Positions 45,572 through 54,794 of a stretch of 64,000 bases of DNA are shown here, piece after piece. The stretch is from contig CAZIWA010000006.1 of the NCBI GenBank assembly GCA_964542875.1, positions 1 through 64,000 on the forward strand. Reading direction: 5' to 3'. The position numbers were made by a program, and so were the translations under genes. This DNA comes from CAZGOM01 sp964542875. GTDB lineage: Bacteria > Planctomycetota > Phycisphaerae > Phycisphaerales > Phycisphaeraceae. Numbering within the stretch: the first letter of the stretch is position 1; each line of letters begins with the position of its first letter. The notes below the pieces were generated by a model. That model did not search any database and was not told where the DNA came from. It saw nothing but the letters and a program-made list of their open reading frames with translations.

Positions 45572-46408
45572 TTATCCTGCGGAGGCTTCTTCACGGTATT
45601 TGCTGGGGGTGGAGCCGACGGCTTTCTTGAAGCAACGGGCGAAGTGGAACTGGCAGGCGAAGCCTGTTTTGCTTGCCACTTGCGCGATGGGATAGTCGGT
45701 GCCGGCCAGGAGCCGCTGCGCTTCGCGCAGACGCATGAGCCGGACGTAAGACATGGGGGCGTGGCCCAGGCGCTGGACAAAAACGGTGTGGAGCCGGGAA
45801 GGGGAGAGGTGGGCCCAGCGGGCGATCTGCTGAACGCTGATGGGCTTGTCGAGGTTTTGTTTCACGAGGGTAAGTGTCGGGCTGAGTTGAATGACGCCGG
45901 CGAGACGGTCATCAAGCTGGGCTTGAGGGCCAGCAAGGGTGAGAAGCTCGGAGAGGATCTCAAAGCCAAGTTTGTGGGAATGGATGGAATGTTCGAGGCC
46001 CTGGGGCTTGGCTTTTTCCAGTAGGCAAAGCTCGATGATGTCGGCAAGACGTTTGGCTTCCGGGCCGGTGACTTTCAGGGGCAAAGAGATGAGTGAGCTG
46101 ACTTCCACCACGCCAAAGAGCGAGGCGCGCACATGAACCCAGTGCGACCTCATTTGTCCGGTGTGCTTGTCGGGGATGTGGGTGAATTTGACGGGCACCT
46201 GGGACGGAATGATGCAGACCTGGCCGGGCTCAATGACCGCTGTGCCGGAAGGGATGGTGATCTGATATCGGCCTTCCAGCACATGGGCGATGATGGATTG
46301 CGCGACGGTCTTGGTGGTGTCCAGCCGGGTACTAACCTGCATGCGACCGGCGAAAAGGGCGTCGATGTAGGCGGGAAGCAGGCGGCCGCGTTCAGGATAA
46401 ACAGACAT
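45572..46408 (-). CDS. AraC-family transcriptional regulator
   Basis: A 278-residue regulator. The N-terminal part is a cupin-like ligand-binding domain (QITIPSGTAVIEPGQVCII) and the C-terminal 100 residues are the double helix-turn-helix of the AraC family (PISVQQIARWAHLSPSRLH, then PIAQVASKTGFACQFHFARC). It is divergent from the isomerase/dehydrogenase operon with only 96 bp between starts and is the obvious candidate for its control. The sequence over its start codon is repeated at the start codon of the divergent gene. Confidence 0.94.
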   Translation of the reverse strand: MSVYPERGRLLPAYIDALFAGRMQVSTRLDTTKTVAQSIIAHVLEGRYQITIPSGTAVIEPGQVCIIPSQVPVKFTHIPDKHTGQMRSHWVHVRASLFGVVEVSSLISLPLKVTGPEAKRLADIIELCLLEKAKPQGLEHSIHSHKLGFEILSELLTLAGPQAQLDDRLAGVIQLSPTLTLVKQNLDKPISVQQIARWAHLSPSRLHTVFVQRLGHAPMSYVRLMRLREAQRLLAGTDYPIAQVASKTGFACQFHFARCFKKAVGSTPSKYREEASAG

Positions 46409-46506
46409 AAATACACCATATCCAGAAATAGCTGTTGATGCGTTGATTATGGGATGATTCTCATGTTACGGCATTGTAAGTACGAATAGCAAGGATAAAC
46501 AGACAT
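46394..46506. promoter_or_regulatory. 15-bp direct repeat covering two divergent start codons
   Basis: AGGATAAACAGACAT occurs at 46394-46408 and again at 46492-46506, identical and in the same orientation, 98 bp apart. The left copy covers the antisense of the AraC start codon; the right copy supplies the AGGA ribosome site and most of the ATG of the isomerase gene. It may be a regulator binding site, or a local duplication. Confidence 0.6.
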
Positions 46507-47356
46507 GCGACTAGGCGGACCGCTGGCGGGCGTGGACGCGTCGGTTTCGGGGGACCCAGAGTTGTGGGCTTCCGGGCTTGCAGCGCTTGGGTACACGGCG
46601 TGTTACTTCCCGGCACTGGGGAAGCCACCAAAGGATTTGGTGAATGCTTACGCACGCGCGGCCCAGAAACACGGGCTGATGATGGCGGAAGTGGGAGCGT
46701 GGTCGAACCCCATTGATCCTGACAAGGCCAAGGCCGCGATTGCATTGGAAAAGTGCAAGGCGAACCTTCAGATCGCCGAGGATATCGGCGCGCGATGCTG
46801 CGTGAATATCGTGGGATCGCGCAATCCGGCGAAATGGGACGGCCCTCACCGGGATAACCTGACCGACGAAACCTTCGAACAAGTGGTGGCAACGACACGC
46901 GAGATCATCGATGCGGTGAAGCCGACTCGCACGTTCTACACCCTTGAGACAATGCCGTGGATTTTTCCCGATTCGCCCGACAGCTATCTGCGCTTGATCA
47001 AGGCGATCGATCGGCCAGGATTCGGGGTGCATCTGGACCCGGTGAACCTGGTGAACTGCCCGGCGCGTTACTTCAATACAACGGGGCTGATCAACGAATG
47101 CTTCGAGAAGCTTGGGTCGTACATCAAGTCTGCGCATGGCAAGGATATTGCAATTGAAAACAAATTGACGCTGCACTTAAACGAGTGCCGGCCGGGGACG
47201 GGTGCGCTGGATTACAAGGCGTTTTTGAGTGGGTTGGATAAGCTCGGGCCGGAGGTGCCGCTGATGCTGGAACACCTGCCGACAGCAGATGAATATGCGC
47301 TTGCAGCGAAGTATGTGCGGCAGGTGGCGGGTGAGATCGGCGTGGTGATTCAATGA
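46505..47356 (+). CDS. Sugar phosphate isomerase/epimerase (xylose isomerase-like)
   Basis: A 283-residue TIM-barrel protein of the AP_endonuc_2/xylose isomerase-like family, which interconverts sugars using a divalent metal. Likely ligands are the acids and histidine in LETMPW, HLDPVN, SAHGKD and MLEHL. AGGA at 46492-46495 serves as ribosome site. It overlaps the next gene by 4 bp (ATGA), so the two are translationally coupled, and it is divergent from an AraC regulator. Together they look like a small catabolic unit for a sugar or cyclitol; the substrate is not identifiable. Confidence 0.85.
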   Translation: MRLGGPLAGVDASVSGDPELWASGLAALGYTACYFPALGKPPKDLVNAYARAAQKHGLMMAEVGAWSNPIDPDKAKAAIALEKCKANLQIAEDIGARCCVNIVGSRNPAKWDGPHRDNLTDETFEQVVATTREIIDAVKPTRTFYTLETMPWIFPDSPDSYLRLIKAIDRPGFGVHLDPVNLVNCPARYFNTTGLINECFEKLGSYIKSAHGKDIAIENKLTLHLNECRPGTGALDYKAFLSGLDKLGPEVPLMLEHLPTADEYALAAKYVRQVAGEIGVVIQ

Positions 47357-48330
47357 TCGGAATGCAATCCATCGTGACGGTGACGGGCTATGAACAGGCT
47401 GAGCTTTTGACGCAGCCCGACAGCCGACCGGACCTGGCGCCCGATGAAGTGGAGGGCAAGGCGCTGGTTACCCTGGTGAGCCCGGGAACCGAATTGAATT
47501 ATTTCTATCAAGGCAAGAAGTTTCCGGTGGTGCCGGGATATGCCGGTGTGTTTGAAGTGACTCGGGTGGGAGAGCAAATTACGGATGTGCAGCCGGGTGA
47601 GCGGTTGTTTGGCATGGTGCAGCATCGGTCCAACCCCAGGGTGGCGCGCAAAGGATTGCTGAAGGTGCCCAAGGGACTGCCGCCGGAGGTGGCGGTATTC
47701 GCCAGGCTTGTTGGCGTGAGCATGACAACGCTGACGACGACCCGGGCGAGGCCCGCAGATCGTGTGCTGGTTTCAGGGCTTGGGCCGGTGGGGAATCTGG
47801 CGGGTCAGATTTTTTCCGCAGCGGGGTATCGGGTGACGTGCGTGGACCCGATTGCCGGGCGCTGCGAAACGGCCAGAGAATCCGGACTCACGGATGTGAG
47901 AATGCAGATCGCGGATAACGATCCGGAACTGACGGGCAAAGTGGCCTTGGTGGTGGAGTGCTCAGGGCATGAGGCCGCGGTCATGGCAGGGTGCAAGATC
48001 GTTCGCAAAAGAGGGGAAGTGGTGATGGTGGGGGTGCCCTGGAAACGGCAGACGGAACTGAGCGCCCATGACATCCTGCATACGGTGTTTCATAAGTATG
48101 TGGAGTTGCGTTCAGGCTGGGAATGGGAACTGCCCAAGGAGCCGCAGGCGTTTGTGCAGGGGAGCATCGAAGAGAACCTGCAGACTGCGCTGACGTGGCT
48201 GAGCGAAGGAAAAATCAAGACGCATGCGTTGGCGGAAACCGCATTGCCAGTGGAATGCCAGAGGGTGTATCAGGATCTTTTGTTGCGCCGAAGCGCACGG
48301 CCTGTGACCGTGTTTGATTGGCGTAATTAA
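47353..48330 (+). CDS. Zinc-type alcohol dehydrogenase-like (MDR) protein
   Basis: A 325-residue medium-chain dehydrogenase/reductase. The GroES-like N-terminal domain contains VTLVSPGTELNYF and a PGYAGVFEV segment; the Rossmann NAD(P) site is VLVSGLGPVGNLAGQ. The classical zinc-ligand residues near the N-terminus (Cys, then His-Glu) are not obvious, so it may be zinc-free. It is coupled by a 4-bp ATGA overlap to the isomerase gene, suggesting that it oxidises or reduces the substrate or product of that enzyme. Confidence 0.87.
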   Translation: MIGMQSIVTVTGYEQAELLTQPDSRPDLAPDEVEGKALVTLVSPGTELNYFYQGKKFPVVPGYAGVFEVTRVGEQITDVQPGERLFGMVQHRSNPRVARKGLLKVPKGLPPEVAVFARLVGVSMTTLTTTRARPADRVLVSGLGPVGNLAGQIFSAAGYRVTCVDPIAGRCETARESGLTDVRMQIADNDPELTGKVALVVECSGHEAAVMAGCKIVRKRGEVVMVGVPWKRQTELSAHDILHTVFHKYVELRSGWEWELPKEPQAFVQGSIEENLQTALTWLSEGKIKTHALAETALPVECQRVYQDLLLRRSARPVTVFDWRN

Positions 48331-48334
48331 TAAC

Positions 48335-48361
48335 GGCTTACTGTGCTGGACGCAGTAAGCC
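48335..48361. terminator. Hairpin between convergent genes, possible two-way terminator
   Basis: GGCTTACTG and CAGTAAGCC form a perfect 9-bp stem with a 9-nt loop directly after the MDR stop codon and before the end of the convergent LolA-like gene. The T tract is poor on both strands. Confidence 0.55.
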
Positions 48362-48393
48362 CGTTGAGCCTTGACTATTGATTATTGATGCAA

Positions 48394-49230
48394 TCAAGCG
48401 CCGGGCTTGGCTTTTTTGCCGTCTTCCCAAGGGGTGATTTCAATGCGCCAGCCGGGTTCTGCGGGGGCGGTGGTATCGAGCCGATTGGCGTCGATGTCGA
48501 GGTTTGGGACGATCTCCTGGAGAAGGACTTCGGAGACGTTTTTGGAGGCGTCGCTGGTGCGGACTTTGCGGGGCAGGAGGGTTTCTGAGTCGTACCAGAT
48601 GTCGATGCTGGTGAATTCGATGGTTTGGCCGGGCTTGGGGATTAAAAGAAGGTGGAGCGTGTTGTCAGGGTCGATCTTGGCGTTGGGGGCCACGACGGTG
48701 GCGGTGAACCTGGCGAGGATCTGGTCTTTTTTGGTGGTCAGGGGGATGATGAAGGGGCCTTTGCCGGATTCCAGAAGGTCTTCCTGAGGGCCCGCCTTGG
48801 GATCGGAGATCTGGCGTTTGAAGAATTGCTTTTGCGCGGGGATTTTCTCGACGAGCCATTGGCCGTCGTAGACATAGGATTTAACTTCCGCTTCCATGCG
48901 TTCGTCGACGATCAGCTTGTTGAACTCGATGCCAAAGCGCGCGGGGCCGGGCTTGCGGAGGAAGACGAGGCTGCCCAGGCGGACCTGTTTATCACCCAGC
49001 AACTCCTGCTTGCGGGTGTAGACGAGTTTGCACCGGAGCGTGTCGACGGTTTGAAGCTTGTCCTGGATTTTGGTGAGCAGATCGATGGCTTCAGGGCTGC
49101 TGGGCGGGGCTGCAGGGACGGTTGCTTCCGCCATTTGGGGGTCGACCGGGGGCAGCGCCGGGTCTGCGGCGAAAAGGACTGCGGGAGTCAGAAGAAGGCC
49201 GGCGAGTATGGCGAAGCGCATGTGGTTCAT
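48394..49230 (-). CDS. LolA-like outer-membrane lipoprotein carrier domain protein
   Basis: A 278-residue exported protein with a clear signal peptide (FAILAGLLLTPAVLFAADP). After a Pro-rich linker, residues from about 50 onward show the LolA/LolB-like pattern: a helix with LLTKIQDKLQTVDTLRCKLVY, then successive strands including GSLVFLRKPGPARFGIEF, YVYDGQWLVEKIP and DIWYDSETLLPRKVR. It is likely periplasmic and may carry lipids or lipoproteins. The start may be the ATG at 49230 or 49221. No lolCDE genes are near. Confidence 0.8.
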   Translation of the reverse strand: MNHMRFAILAGLLLTPAVLFAADPALPPVDPQMAEATVPAAPPSSPEAIDLLTKIQDKLQTVDTLRCKLVYTRKQELLGDKQVRLGSLVFLRKPGPARFGIEFNKLIVDERMEAEVKSYVYDGQWLVEKIPAQKQFFKRQISDPKAGPQEDLLESGKGPFIIPLTTKKDQILARFTATVVAPNAKIDPDNTLHLLLIPKPGQTIEFTSIDIWYDSETLLPRKVRTSDASKNVSEVLLQEIVPNLDIDANRLDTTAPAEPGWRIEITPWEDGKKAKPGA

Positions 49231-49371
49231 AGAGGTATTTTACGAACCGGCGCGGGAATTGTTCAGGCACGGGTGATTGTGTGGGAGTAGAGAGGAATGT
49301 AAGTGGTTTTCGAGCGATGGGGCGTAGAATGCGTGTGGTGCACTGTCATGCCTTAAATCGGCGGGAATTAA

Positions 49372-50561
49372 ATGCGTTGGATGATGCGGCTGATGCTGGG
49401 GCTGTGTCTGGTGAACGGGGTGGGGATTGCCGTGCATGGTGATTCTCCTGCGACGAAACCCGCACAAGAGGGGGCGGGAGATTCCTGGATGAATGCGGTG
49501 GTGCCAGCGGAGAAAGCACCCAACAAGCCGCCTGAGCCAGTGTCCGGACGAAAGAATGCCGTGCCGAGCCCGGCCGTGGCGACATTGGATATTCAAGATC
49601 AGGTGTTGTTTCCGTATCAGGCTGCGCCACGCAATGCCTCACCGGTGCTGCCTGCGGGGACGGAGGTGCTGAAGCGAGAGATTGATGCTGGCGCCAAGGT
49701 GGAGGCGTGGTTTGTGCCTTATCAGAAGGCGTCGGATAAAGCCCCTGCGCCATTGGCGGTGATTTGCCATGGCAACGCGGAAGTGATCGATCAGGCAGGG
49801 CCGATGATTCGGGAACTACGTGCGATGGGGTGGTCTGTGCTGGCGCCGGAGTATCGGGGGTATGGGCGCTCGGGAGGGCGACCGTCACAGGACGCGATTC
49901 GCGATGATCTGACATACTTTCTGGATGAAGTGCTCAAGCGGCCGGATGTGGACGCCAAACGCGTGGTGTATATCGGAAGGTCGTTGGGCGGAGGCGTGGC
50001 GGCAGATCTGGCGACTGTGAGAAAGCCTGCGGCGCTGGTGCTGATCTCCACATTCACCAGTGTGGTGGCGATGAGCCGAAACTACATGATTCCCGCGGAC
50101 GCGGTGAAATATCCCTTCCGGACGGACAAGCTGGTGCGCGAATTCGAGGGGCCGGTGCTGGTGTTTCATGGAGACCATGATTCGGTGATTCCCGTGACTC
50201 ATGGGCGAGAATTGGCCCAGANNNNNNNNNNNNNNNNNNNNNNNNNNNNNNNNNNNNNNNNNNNNNNNNNNNNNNNNNNNNNNNNNNNNNNNNNNNNNNN
50301 NNNNNNNNNNNNNNNNNNNNNCATGGAGACCATGATTCGGTGATTCCCGTGACTCATGGGCGAGAATTGGCCCAGATGGCCAGGCAGGGCAAGTACGTGG
50401 AGCTTCGATGCAACCACAACGACTTCCCCGGAGCGGATTCCGATTCAAGAAAGCGCTTTTTATGGGAGTTTGGGTTGTTTATGAGAAAGGCCGCGCAGGT
50501 GGGTGCGGCTGAGACTCAGCCTGCAGGGTCTGGGGCAGGCGCTGGTTCAGCGGCGGGGTGA
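49372..50561 (+). CDS. Alpha/beta hydrolase, exported; split only by an assembly gap
   Basis: The gene is interrupted by 100 N, but the 55 bp before the gap (50167-50221) are repeated exactly after it (50322-50376). Collapsing the duplicate and the Ns (155 bp) restores one frame of about 344 residues. The product has a signal peptide (LMLGLCLVNGVGIAVHG), a nucleophile elbow IGRSLGGG, the acid in HGDHDSVIP and the catalytic histidine in CNHNDF just after the gap, so the catalytic triad is complete only when the halves are joined. It resembles the ABHD17/Bem46-like hydrolases. Its end overlaps the convergent gene at 50516 by 46 bp. Confidence 0.85.
50222..50321. other. Scaffold gap of 100 N, probably false
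   Basis: Exactly 100 N separate two identical 55-bp ends. This is what scaffolding leaves when overlapping contigs are not merged; 55 is a common assembler k-mer size. The true sequence is probably continuous. Confidence 0.9.
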
Positions 50562-51487
50562 AGCAGGGGTTTTTGAGGAATGGAACGGATCAACAATGCG
50601 CCTGCTATGGCGCTGAAGGCCCAAGCTAAAAGATATGCGAGGGTGAGCCACATTGGCGTGTGGGTGGTGCTGTTTAAATAGCTTGATCCAGTGATATACA
50701 ACTGCGTGAATTGGATTGTATTTTGCCCGTTGCTGAGGGTGTGAATGGCATCCAGCGTTTCCTTCGCGGCAAGGGCGGGTGCGGGGGGAGTAAAGCCTAT
50801 TTCGGTCCACCATTGCATGAGGGCTTGTTCTGTAAGAGGGGTGTCGGCTTTCACTTCAGGCTTGGTCCAGGTGGCGTCGGTGCTGGCTCGCGAGTTGTGC
50901 CTGTACCAGAAGTTGGATGGATCAATTTCCAAGTATTCGTATTGGCCCCTGAGTTTGATTGCGCTTGCTTTAAAGCCAGGGCCGAGAATATGAAATGTTG
51001 CGGATTGGCCTGCAGTGGTTGGGGGTGCGTAAAGCAGGGGTGTGTGGGTGAGGTGTTGAGGGTGCCGATGTCCGCCGTTGACGTCTTGGGTAGACACCTC
51101 GAAGGCTAGTTGAGTGCGGCCACTGGAATATAAGTCGATGCGGCCTTCCCAGGGACCGTATTGGGGAGCGATGGTGTGGGCGTAGTGGAGAGCCCAAGCG
51201 GAAGGAAATGCCCAGAGCATAAGCCATAGGACGATCCAGCCTGCCTTGGTGAATCTGCTTGGGCGTTTGGGGGTGATGGTGCCGATGACTTTGAGATCGG
51301 AACCGCATTCAGGGCAGATTTTGGATGAATTGGCCCGAGCAGGGTATCGGCATTTACGGCAAAGGCGCGAGTCCGTATCTGCGGGCGCGGTGTATTGGCG
51401 AAACGATAAGCCACGAAAATTGGCGAGGAGGAGATAAATCGCAATTGCAGCGGTGATGAAGGGAATTACCCAGATTAAGTCAGCCAT
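50516..51487 (-). CDS. Membrane protein with zinc ribbon, unknown function
   Basis: A 323-residue protein starting with a hydrophobic helix (IWVIPFITAAIAIYLLLA), then a zinc ribbon (CRKCRYPARANSSKICPECG), a second helix (GWIVLWLMLWAFPSAWALHY), a soluble segment of about 190 residues, and a third helix near the C-terminus. The zinc ribbon would be on one face of the membrane and the larger segment on the other. I recognise no family. The ATG at 51487 is chosen because the frame above it begins only with TTG. It overlaps the convergent hydrolase gene by 46 bp. Confidence 0.75.
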   Translation of the reverse strand: MADLIWVIPFITAAIAIYLLLANFRGLSFRQYTAPADTDSRLCRKCRYPARANSSKICPECGSDLKVIGTITPKRPSRFTKAGWIVLWLMLWAFPSAWALHYAHTIAPQYGPWEGRIDLYSSGRTQLAFEVSTQDVNGGHRHPQHLTHTPLLYAPPTTAGQSATFHILGPGFKASAIKLRGQYEYLEIDPSNFWYRHNSRASTDATWTKPEVKADTPLTEQALMQWWTEIGFTPPAPALAAKETLDAIHTLSNGQNTIQFTQLYITGSSYLNSTTHTPMWLTLAYLLAWAFSAIAGALLIRSIPQKPLLHPAAEPAPAPDPAG

Positions 51488-51634
51488 GGTTAGCCCCGTG
51501 AATTCGGACCCGGAGATCAATGTCTGGGAAGATTGTACTTGCGGAACTCACTTACGCCGCCTGCATGGCGAAGGAAGGGTAAGCTGTTGCTGGTTTGGTT
51601 TTGGCCAGAGTGTCGGTTCCTACTTTCACATCGG

Positions 51635-52543
51635 ATGAACCATATGGCTACGCTCGCATACCCCACGGAAACACTGCACCGGTTGACTGATGTTCAACGA
51701 AAGGAGCTTCTAGGGAAGCTTCAGGAGGATGGTTTTTTTGTGCTGCCTGGTTTGCTGCCCGCGGACTTGATGGGCAGGGTGCTAGAGGCGATTGACCGGG
51801 CCGCGGCCAAGGCCCGATCCGGGCCGGATGCGCGTGCCAGCGTGAAGGTGCACAACATCGTGGATGTCGACCCTGCGTTTCGGGAACTGATGATGTATGA
51901 ACCGGCTTTGCAGTTGTCGTATGACTGCTTTGGCCCGGCGTTTCATTTATGCCAGTCGAACCTGGTGAGCCGGCCCAGGGATCAGCGGGTGAGCGATTTC
52001 GTGGGAAGCTCGCCGTGGCATGCGGATGGGCCGAGGCCGAATATGTTTCCGGCGATCGGCGGGACGATGGGGCTGCATTACTTGAAGTTCGGGTATTTTT
52101 TGACGGACCTGACGCACAAGAACGGGGGATCGCTCCAGGTGGTGCGTGGGTCGCATTTGAGGCCGGAACTCGATGGGGTGGGGCATGGGAAATTCAAGAT
52201 TGAGAATCATCGGGATGACCTGGTGCAGATTGATTGCCCGGCGGGGACGGTGATCGCGTTTCATCAGGCGCAGTGGCATGCGGCCCCGCCGAATGAGTCT
52301 GAGGTGGAGCGTAAGAATTGCTATGTGAGCTATTGCCCGACATGGATGAAGCCGTTGGACCGGGATTACCCGGCGGAGGCGCAGTTGCAGGGTTGTACCG
52401 CGCAGGAACGGTGGCTGCTGGGTGAGCCAAGGCCGGCCCTGCGTTGGTGGCTGCCGTCAAGAGATGACATGATGCGGATGAACCAATATGCGCCTGACGC
52501 GATTCGAGCGTCCGGGCCTGCGGCGACTGTCCGTTACGAGTAA
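51635..52543 (+). CDS. Phytanoyl-CoA dioxygenase family protein
   Basis: A 302-residue Fe(II)/2-oxoglutarate oxygenase. The first two metal ligands are in PWHADGPRP (His-x-Asp) and the distal His in HQAQWHAAPPNES, followed by an Arg-containing strand. The N-terminal segment ELLGKLQEDGFFVLPGLLP is the usual PhyH opening. Substrate unknown; in planctomycetes the family is expanded. The start is uncertain (ATG 51635 or 51644), with no good ribosome site. A second, diverged member lies at 61548-62462. Confidence 0.88.
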   Translation: MNHMATLAYPTETLHRLTDVQRKELLGKLQEDGFFVLPGLLPADLMGRVLEAIDRAAAKARSGPDARASVKVHNIVDVDPAFRELMMYEPALQLSYDCFGPAFHLCQSNLVSRPRDQRVSDFVGSSPWHADGPRPNMFPAIGGTMGLHYLKFGYFLTDLTHKNGGSLQVVRGSHLRPELDGVGHGKFKIENHRDDLVQIDCPAGTVIAFHQAQWHAAPPNESEVERKNCYVSYCPTWMKPLDRDYPAEAQLQGCTAQERWLLGEPRPALRWWLPSRDDMMRMNQYAPDAIRASGPAATVRYE

Positions 52544-52628
52544 AAACCGAAGGCAGAGGGACCGGAGAAGACATGCTGACGCGGACGAGAGCATGCCGCC
52601 CGGAATTGACGGTTTCAGCGTTATTGTG

Positions 52629-54149
52629 TCAGCGCAGAAACAGGTGATAAGCCGGGTTCTGGCTTTCATCCATACAGGGGTAGCCGAGGGTGTTGATGAA
52701 GTCCTGGAAGGCTGACTTTTCCTCTTGCTGCACCTGGATACCGACAAGGATGCGGCCATAGTCTGCGCCCTGGTTACGGTAGTGAAAGAGGCTGATGTTC
52801 CAGTTGGGGTGCATGGAGGAGAGGAAGCGCATGAGTGCCCCCGGGCGTTCGGGGAACTCAAAGCGGTAGAGCAGTTCATCGGTGGCGAGAGGGCTCCTGC
52901 CGCCGACCATGTAGCGCACGTGCTCTTTGGAGAGATCATCATCGCCGAGGTTCACAGCGGTGAAGCCCTGGCCGGCGAAGGTTTGGCAGATGTCTGCCGC
53001 TTCGCCTTTGTTGCTGGTGGCGAGGCCGACCAGGACATGCGCCTTGGATGCGTCGGAGATGCGGTAGCTGAACTCGGTGACATTTCGGTGACCGATGGTT
53101 TGGCACAGGCGTTTGAAGCTGCCGCGTTCTTCGGGGATAGAGACGGCGAACAGGGCTTCGCGTTCCTCGCCGGCTTCGGCGCGTTCGGCAACGAAACGGA
53201 GCCGGTCGAAATTCATGTTTGCGCCGCAGGTGATGGCGACGAGGGATTGGCCATTCAGCGCGTGAGTCGCAATGTATTGCTTCATGCCGGCGATGCCCAT
53301 GGCCCCTGCGGGTTCCAGGATGCTGCGGGTGTCTTCAAAGGCGTCTTTGATGGCGGCGCAGACGGCATCGGTGTCGACGGTGATGAAGTCATCAACAAGC
53401 TGGCGGGCGATCCGGAAGGTTTCTTCGCCGACGAGCTTGACCGCGGTGCCGTCGGAGAAGAGGCCCACATCGGGAAGCTGGACGCGTTTGCCGGCTTTGA
53501 CGGAGCGGATCATGGCGTCGGAGTCGACCATTTGAACGCCGATGACTTTGATTTCCGGGCGTACGGCTTTGATGTAAGCGGCGACGCCGGAAATGAGCCC
53601 GCCGCCGCCGATGGCGACGAAAACGGCGTGGATGGGGTGCTGGTGTTGCCGAAGGACTTCCATGCCGATGGTGCCTTGCCCGGCAATGACGTCTGGATCA
53701 TCAAAGGGATGGACGAAGACGTACTGGTGAGTTTTTTGAAGTTCAAGCGCGTGGGTGTAGGCGTCGGAGTAACTGTCGCCGTAAAGGACGACATGGCCGC
53801 CTAGGGCGCGGACTGCGTCGGACTTGAGGCGTGGTGTGGTGACGGGCATGACGATGGTAGCGCGGCAGCCGAGCTTCTTGGCGCTGAGGGCGACGCCCTG
53901 TGCATGATTGCCCGCGGAGGCGCAGACGACGCCGCGGGCGAGTTGCTCGGCTGAGAGACGGGCCATCTTGTTATAGGCGCCGCGAAGCTTAAAGCTGAAG
54001 ACGGGCTGGGTGTCTTCACGCTTGAGCCAGATGTGGTTGTTTAGACGGGCCGAGAGCTTGGTGGCGCGTTCCAGGGGGGATTCAACTGCAACATCGTAGA
54101 CGCGGGCGTTTAAGATCCGCTGAAGGTAATCAAGCAGGGCTGTTTCCAT
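52629..54149 (-). CDS. ilvA: Threonine ammonia-lyase (threonine deaminase), biosynthetic
   Basis: A 506-residue PLP enzyme that deaminates threonine to 2-oxobutanoate, the first step of isoleucine synthesis. The PLP lysine is Lys54 in SFKLRGAYNK; the glycine-rich phosphate loop is IGGGGLISG. Two ACT-like regulatory domains fill the C-terminal third (REALFAVSIPEERGSFKRL, DELLYRFEFPERPGALMRFL), indicating feedback control by isoleucine/valine as in the long E. coli type. The start METALLDYLQRILNARVYDV aligns with E. coli IlvA; the frame is open 24 codons upstream, overlapping the VOC gene. The VOC gene ends 29 bp before it on the same strand. Confidence 0.96.
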   Translation of the reverse strand: METALLDYLQRILNARVYDVAVESPLERATKLSARLNNHIWLKREDTQPVFSFKLRGAYNKMARLSAEQLARGVVCASAGNHAQGVALSAKKLGCRATIVMPVTTPRLKSDAVRALGGHVVLYGDSYSDAYTHALELQKTHQYVFVHPFDDPDVIAGQGTIGMEVLRQHQHPIHAVFVAIGGGGLISGVAAYIKAVRPEIKVIGVQMVDSDAMIRSVKAGKRVQLPDVGLFSDGTAVKLVGEETFRIARQLVDDFITVDTDAVCAAIKDAFEDTRSILEPAGAMGIAGMKQYIATHALNGQSLVAITCGANMNFDRLRFVAERAEAGEEREALFAVSIPEERGSFKRLCQTIGHRNVTEFSYRISDASKAHVLVGLATSNKGEAADICQTFAGQGFTAVNLGDDDLSKEHVRYMVGGRSPLATDELLYRFEFPERPGALMRFLSSMHPNWNISLFHYRNQGADYGRILVGIQVQQEEKSAFQDFINTLGYPCMDESQNPAYHLFLR

Positions 54150-54178
54150 GGGGCATTTCTTATTAGGAGCAGAGGCGA

Positions 54179-54601
54179 TCAGGGCTTTGGGGATTCCGGC
54201 GGTGCGACGTAGATCATCCACGCGACGCCGAAGCGGTCGGTGAGCATGCCGAAGCTGGGGGAGAAGAAGGTCTTGGTCAATGGCGCCTGCACCTGGCCGC
54301 CATCGGAAAGGCCCTTGAAATAGCGTGTCGCTTCGGCTTCGGTGGCGACGATGAAGGAGAGCACGATTCCTTCGAACCTGGGGTTTCCGCCGCAGTGGCC
54401 ATCGGCTGCGTTGATGATGGCGTCACCGATTTTCACGGTGGCATGCATCACTTTGTTTTCCGCATCCGGCGGCATGCCGGTGGGAGCGGGGCTTTCCTTG
54501 TAGCGCATGAGCATTTGAATTTCCGCCCCGACGGCCTGGCGGTAAAACGCGAGCGCTTCGTCGCAACGGCCATCGAACATCAGATAGGGTTGAATGGGCA
54601 T
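54179..54601 (-). CDS. VOC-family (PhnB/glyoxalase-like) protein
   Basis: A 140-residue protein of the vicinal oxygen chelate fold: it opens MPIQPYLMFDGRCDEALAFY and ends with FGMLTDRFGVAWMIY, both characteristic of the PhnB-like subgroup once annotated as 3-demethylubiquinone methyltransferases. One or two copies of the beta-alpha-beta3 unit are present. Enzymatic activity is unknown. It precedes ilvA by 29 bp on the same strand and may be co-transcribed. Confidence 0.88.
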   Translation of the reverse strand: MPIQPYLMFDGRCDEALAFYRQAVGAEIQMLMRYKESPAPTGMPPDAENKVMHATVKIGDAIINAADGHCGGNPRFEGIVLSFIVATEAEATRYFKGLSDGGQVQAPLTKTFFSPSFGMLTDRFGVAWMIYVAPPESPKP

Positions 54602-54794
54602 TGGTGGAGTTCCTGTGAGGTTCCATCATTGTAGAGTGACGTTGATGCCTGTGAGGTAAGGCCCACTATTCCGGGCGCGAGATTTGATGCAGGCCGGATT
54701 AGATGTCTTGGTCGTAATTCGACATTTTGCTGCGTGTTTGGATACCCAAGGAAGATGTCGGATTATGCGGAAGACCGCTAATCCGACCTACGTG

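Noticed and set aside
43483..45780. 765-codon open frame antisense to the Hsp70 gene
   Set aside because: Its composition (His, Arg and Pro rich) and complete overlap with a gene having clear Hsp70 motifs mark it as a GC-rich shadow frame.
50222..50561. Hydrolase as a pseudogene or frameshifted gene
   Set aside because: The apparent break is explained by a duplicated 55-bp contig end and Ns; removing them restores the frame and the catalytic triad.
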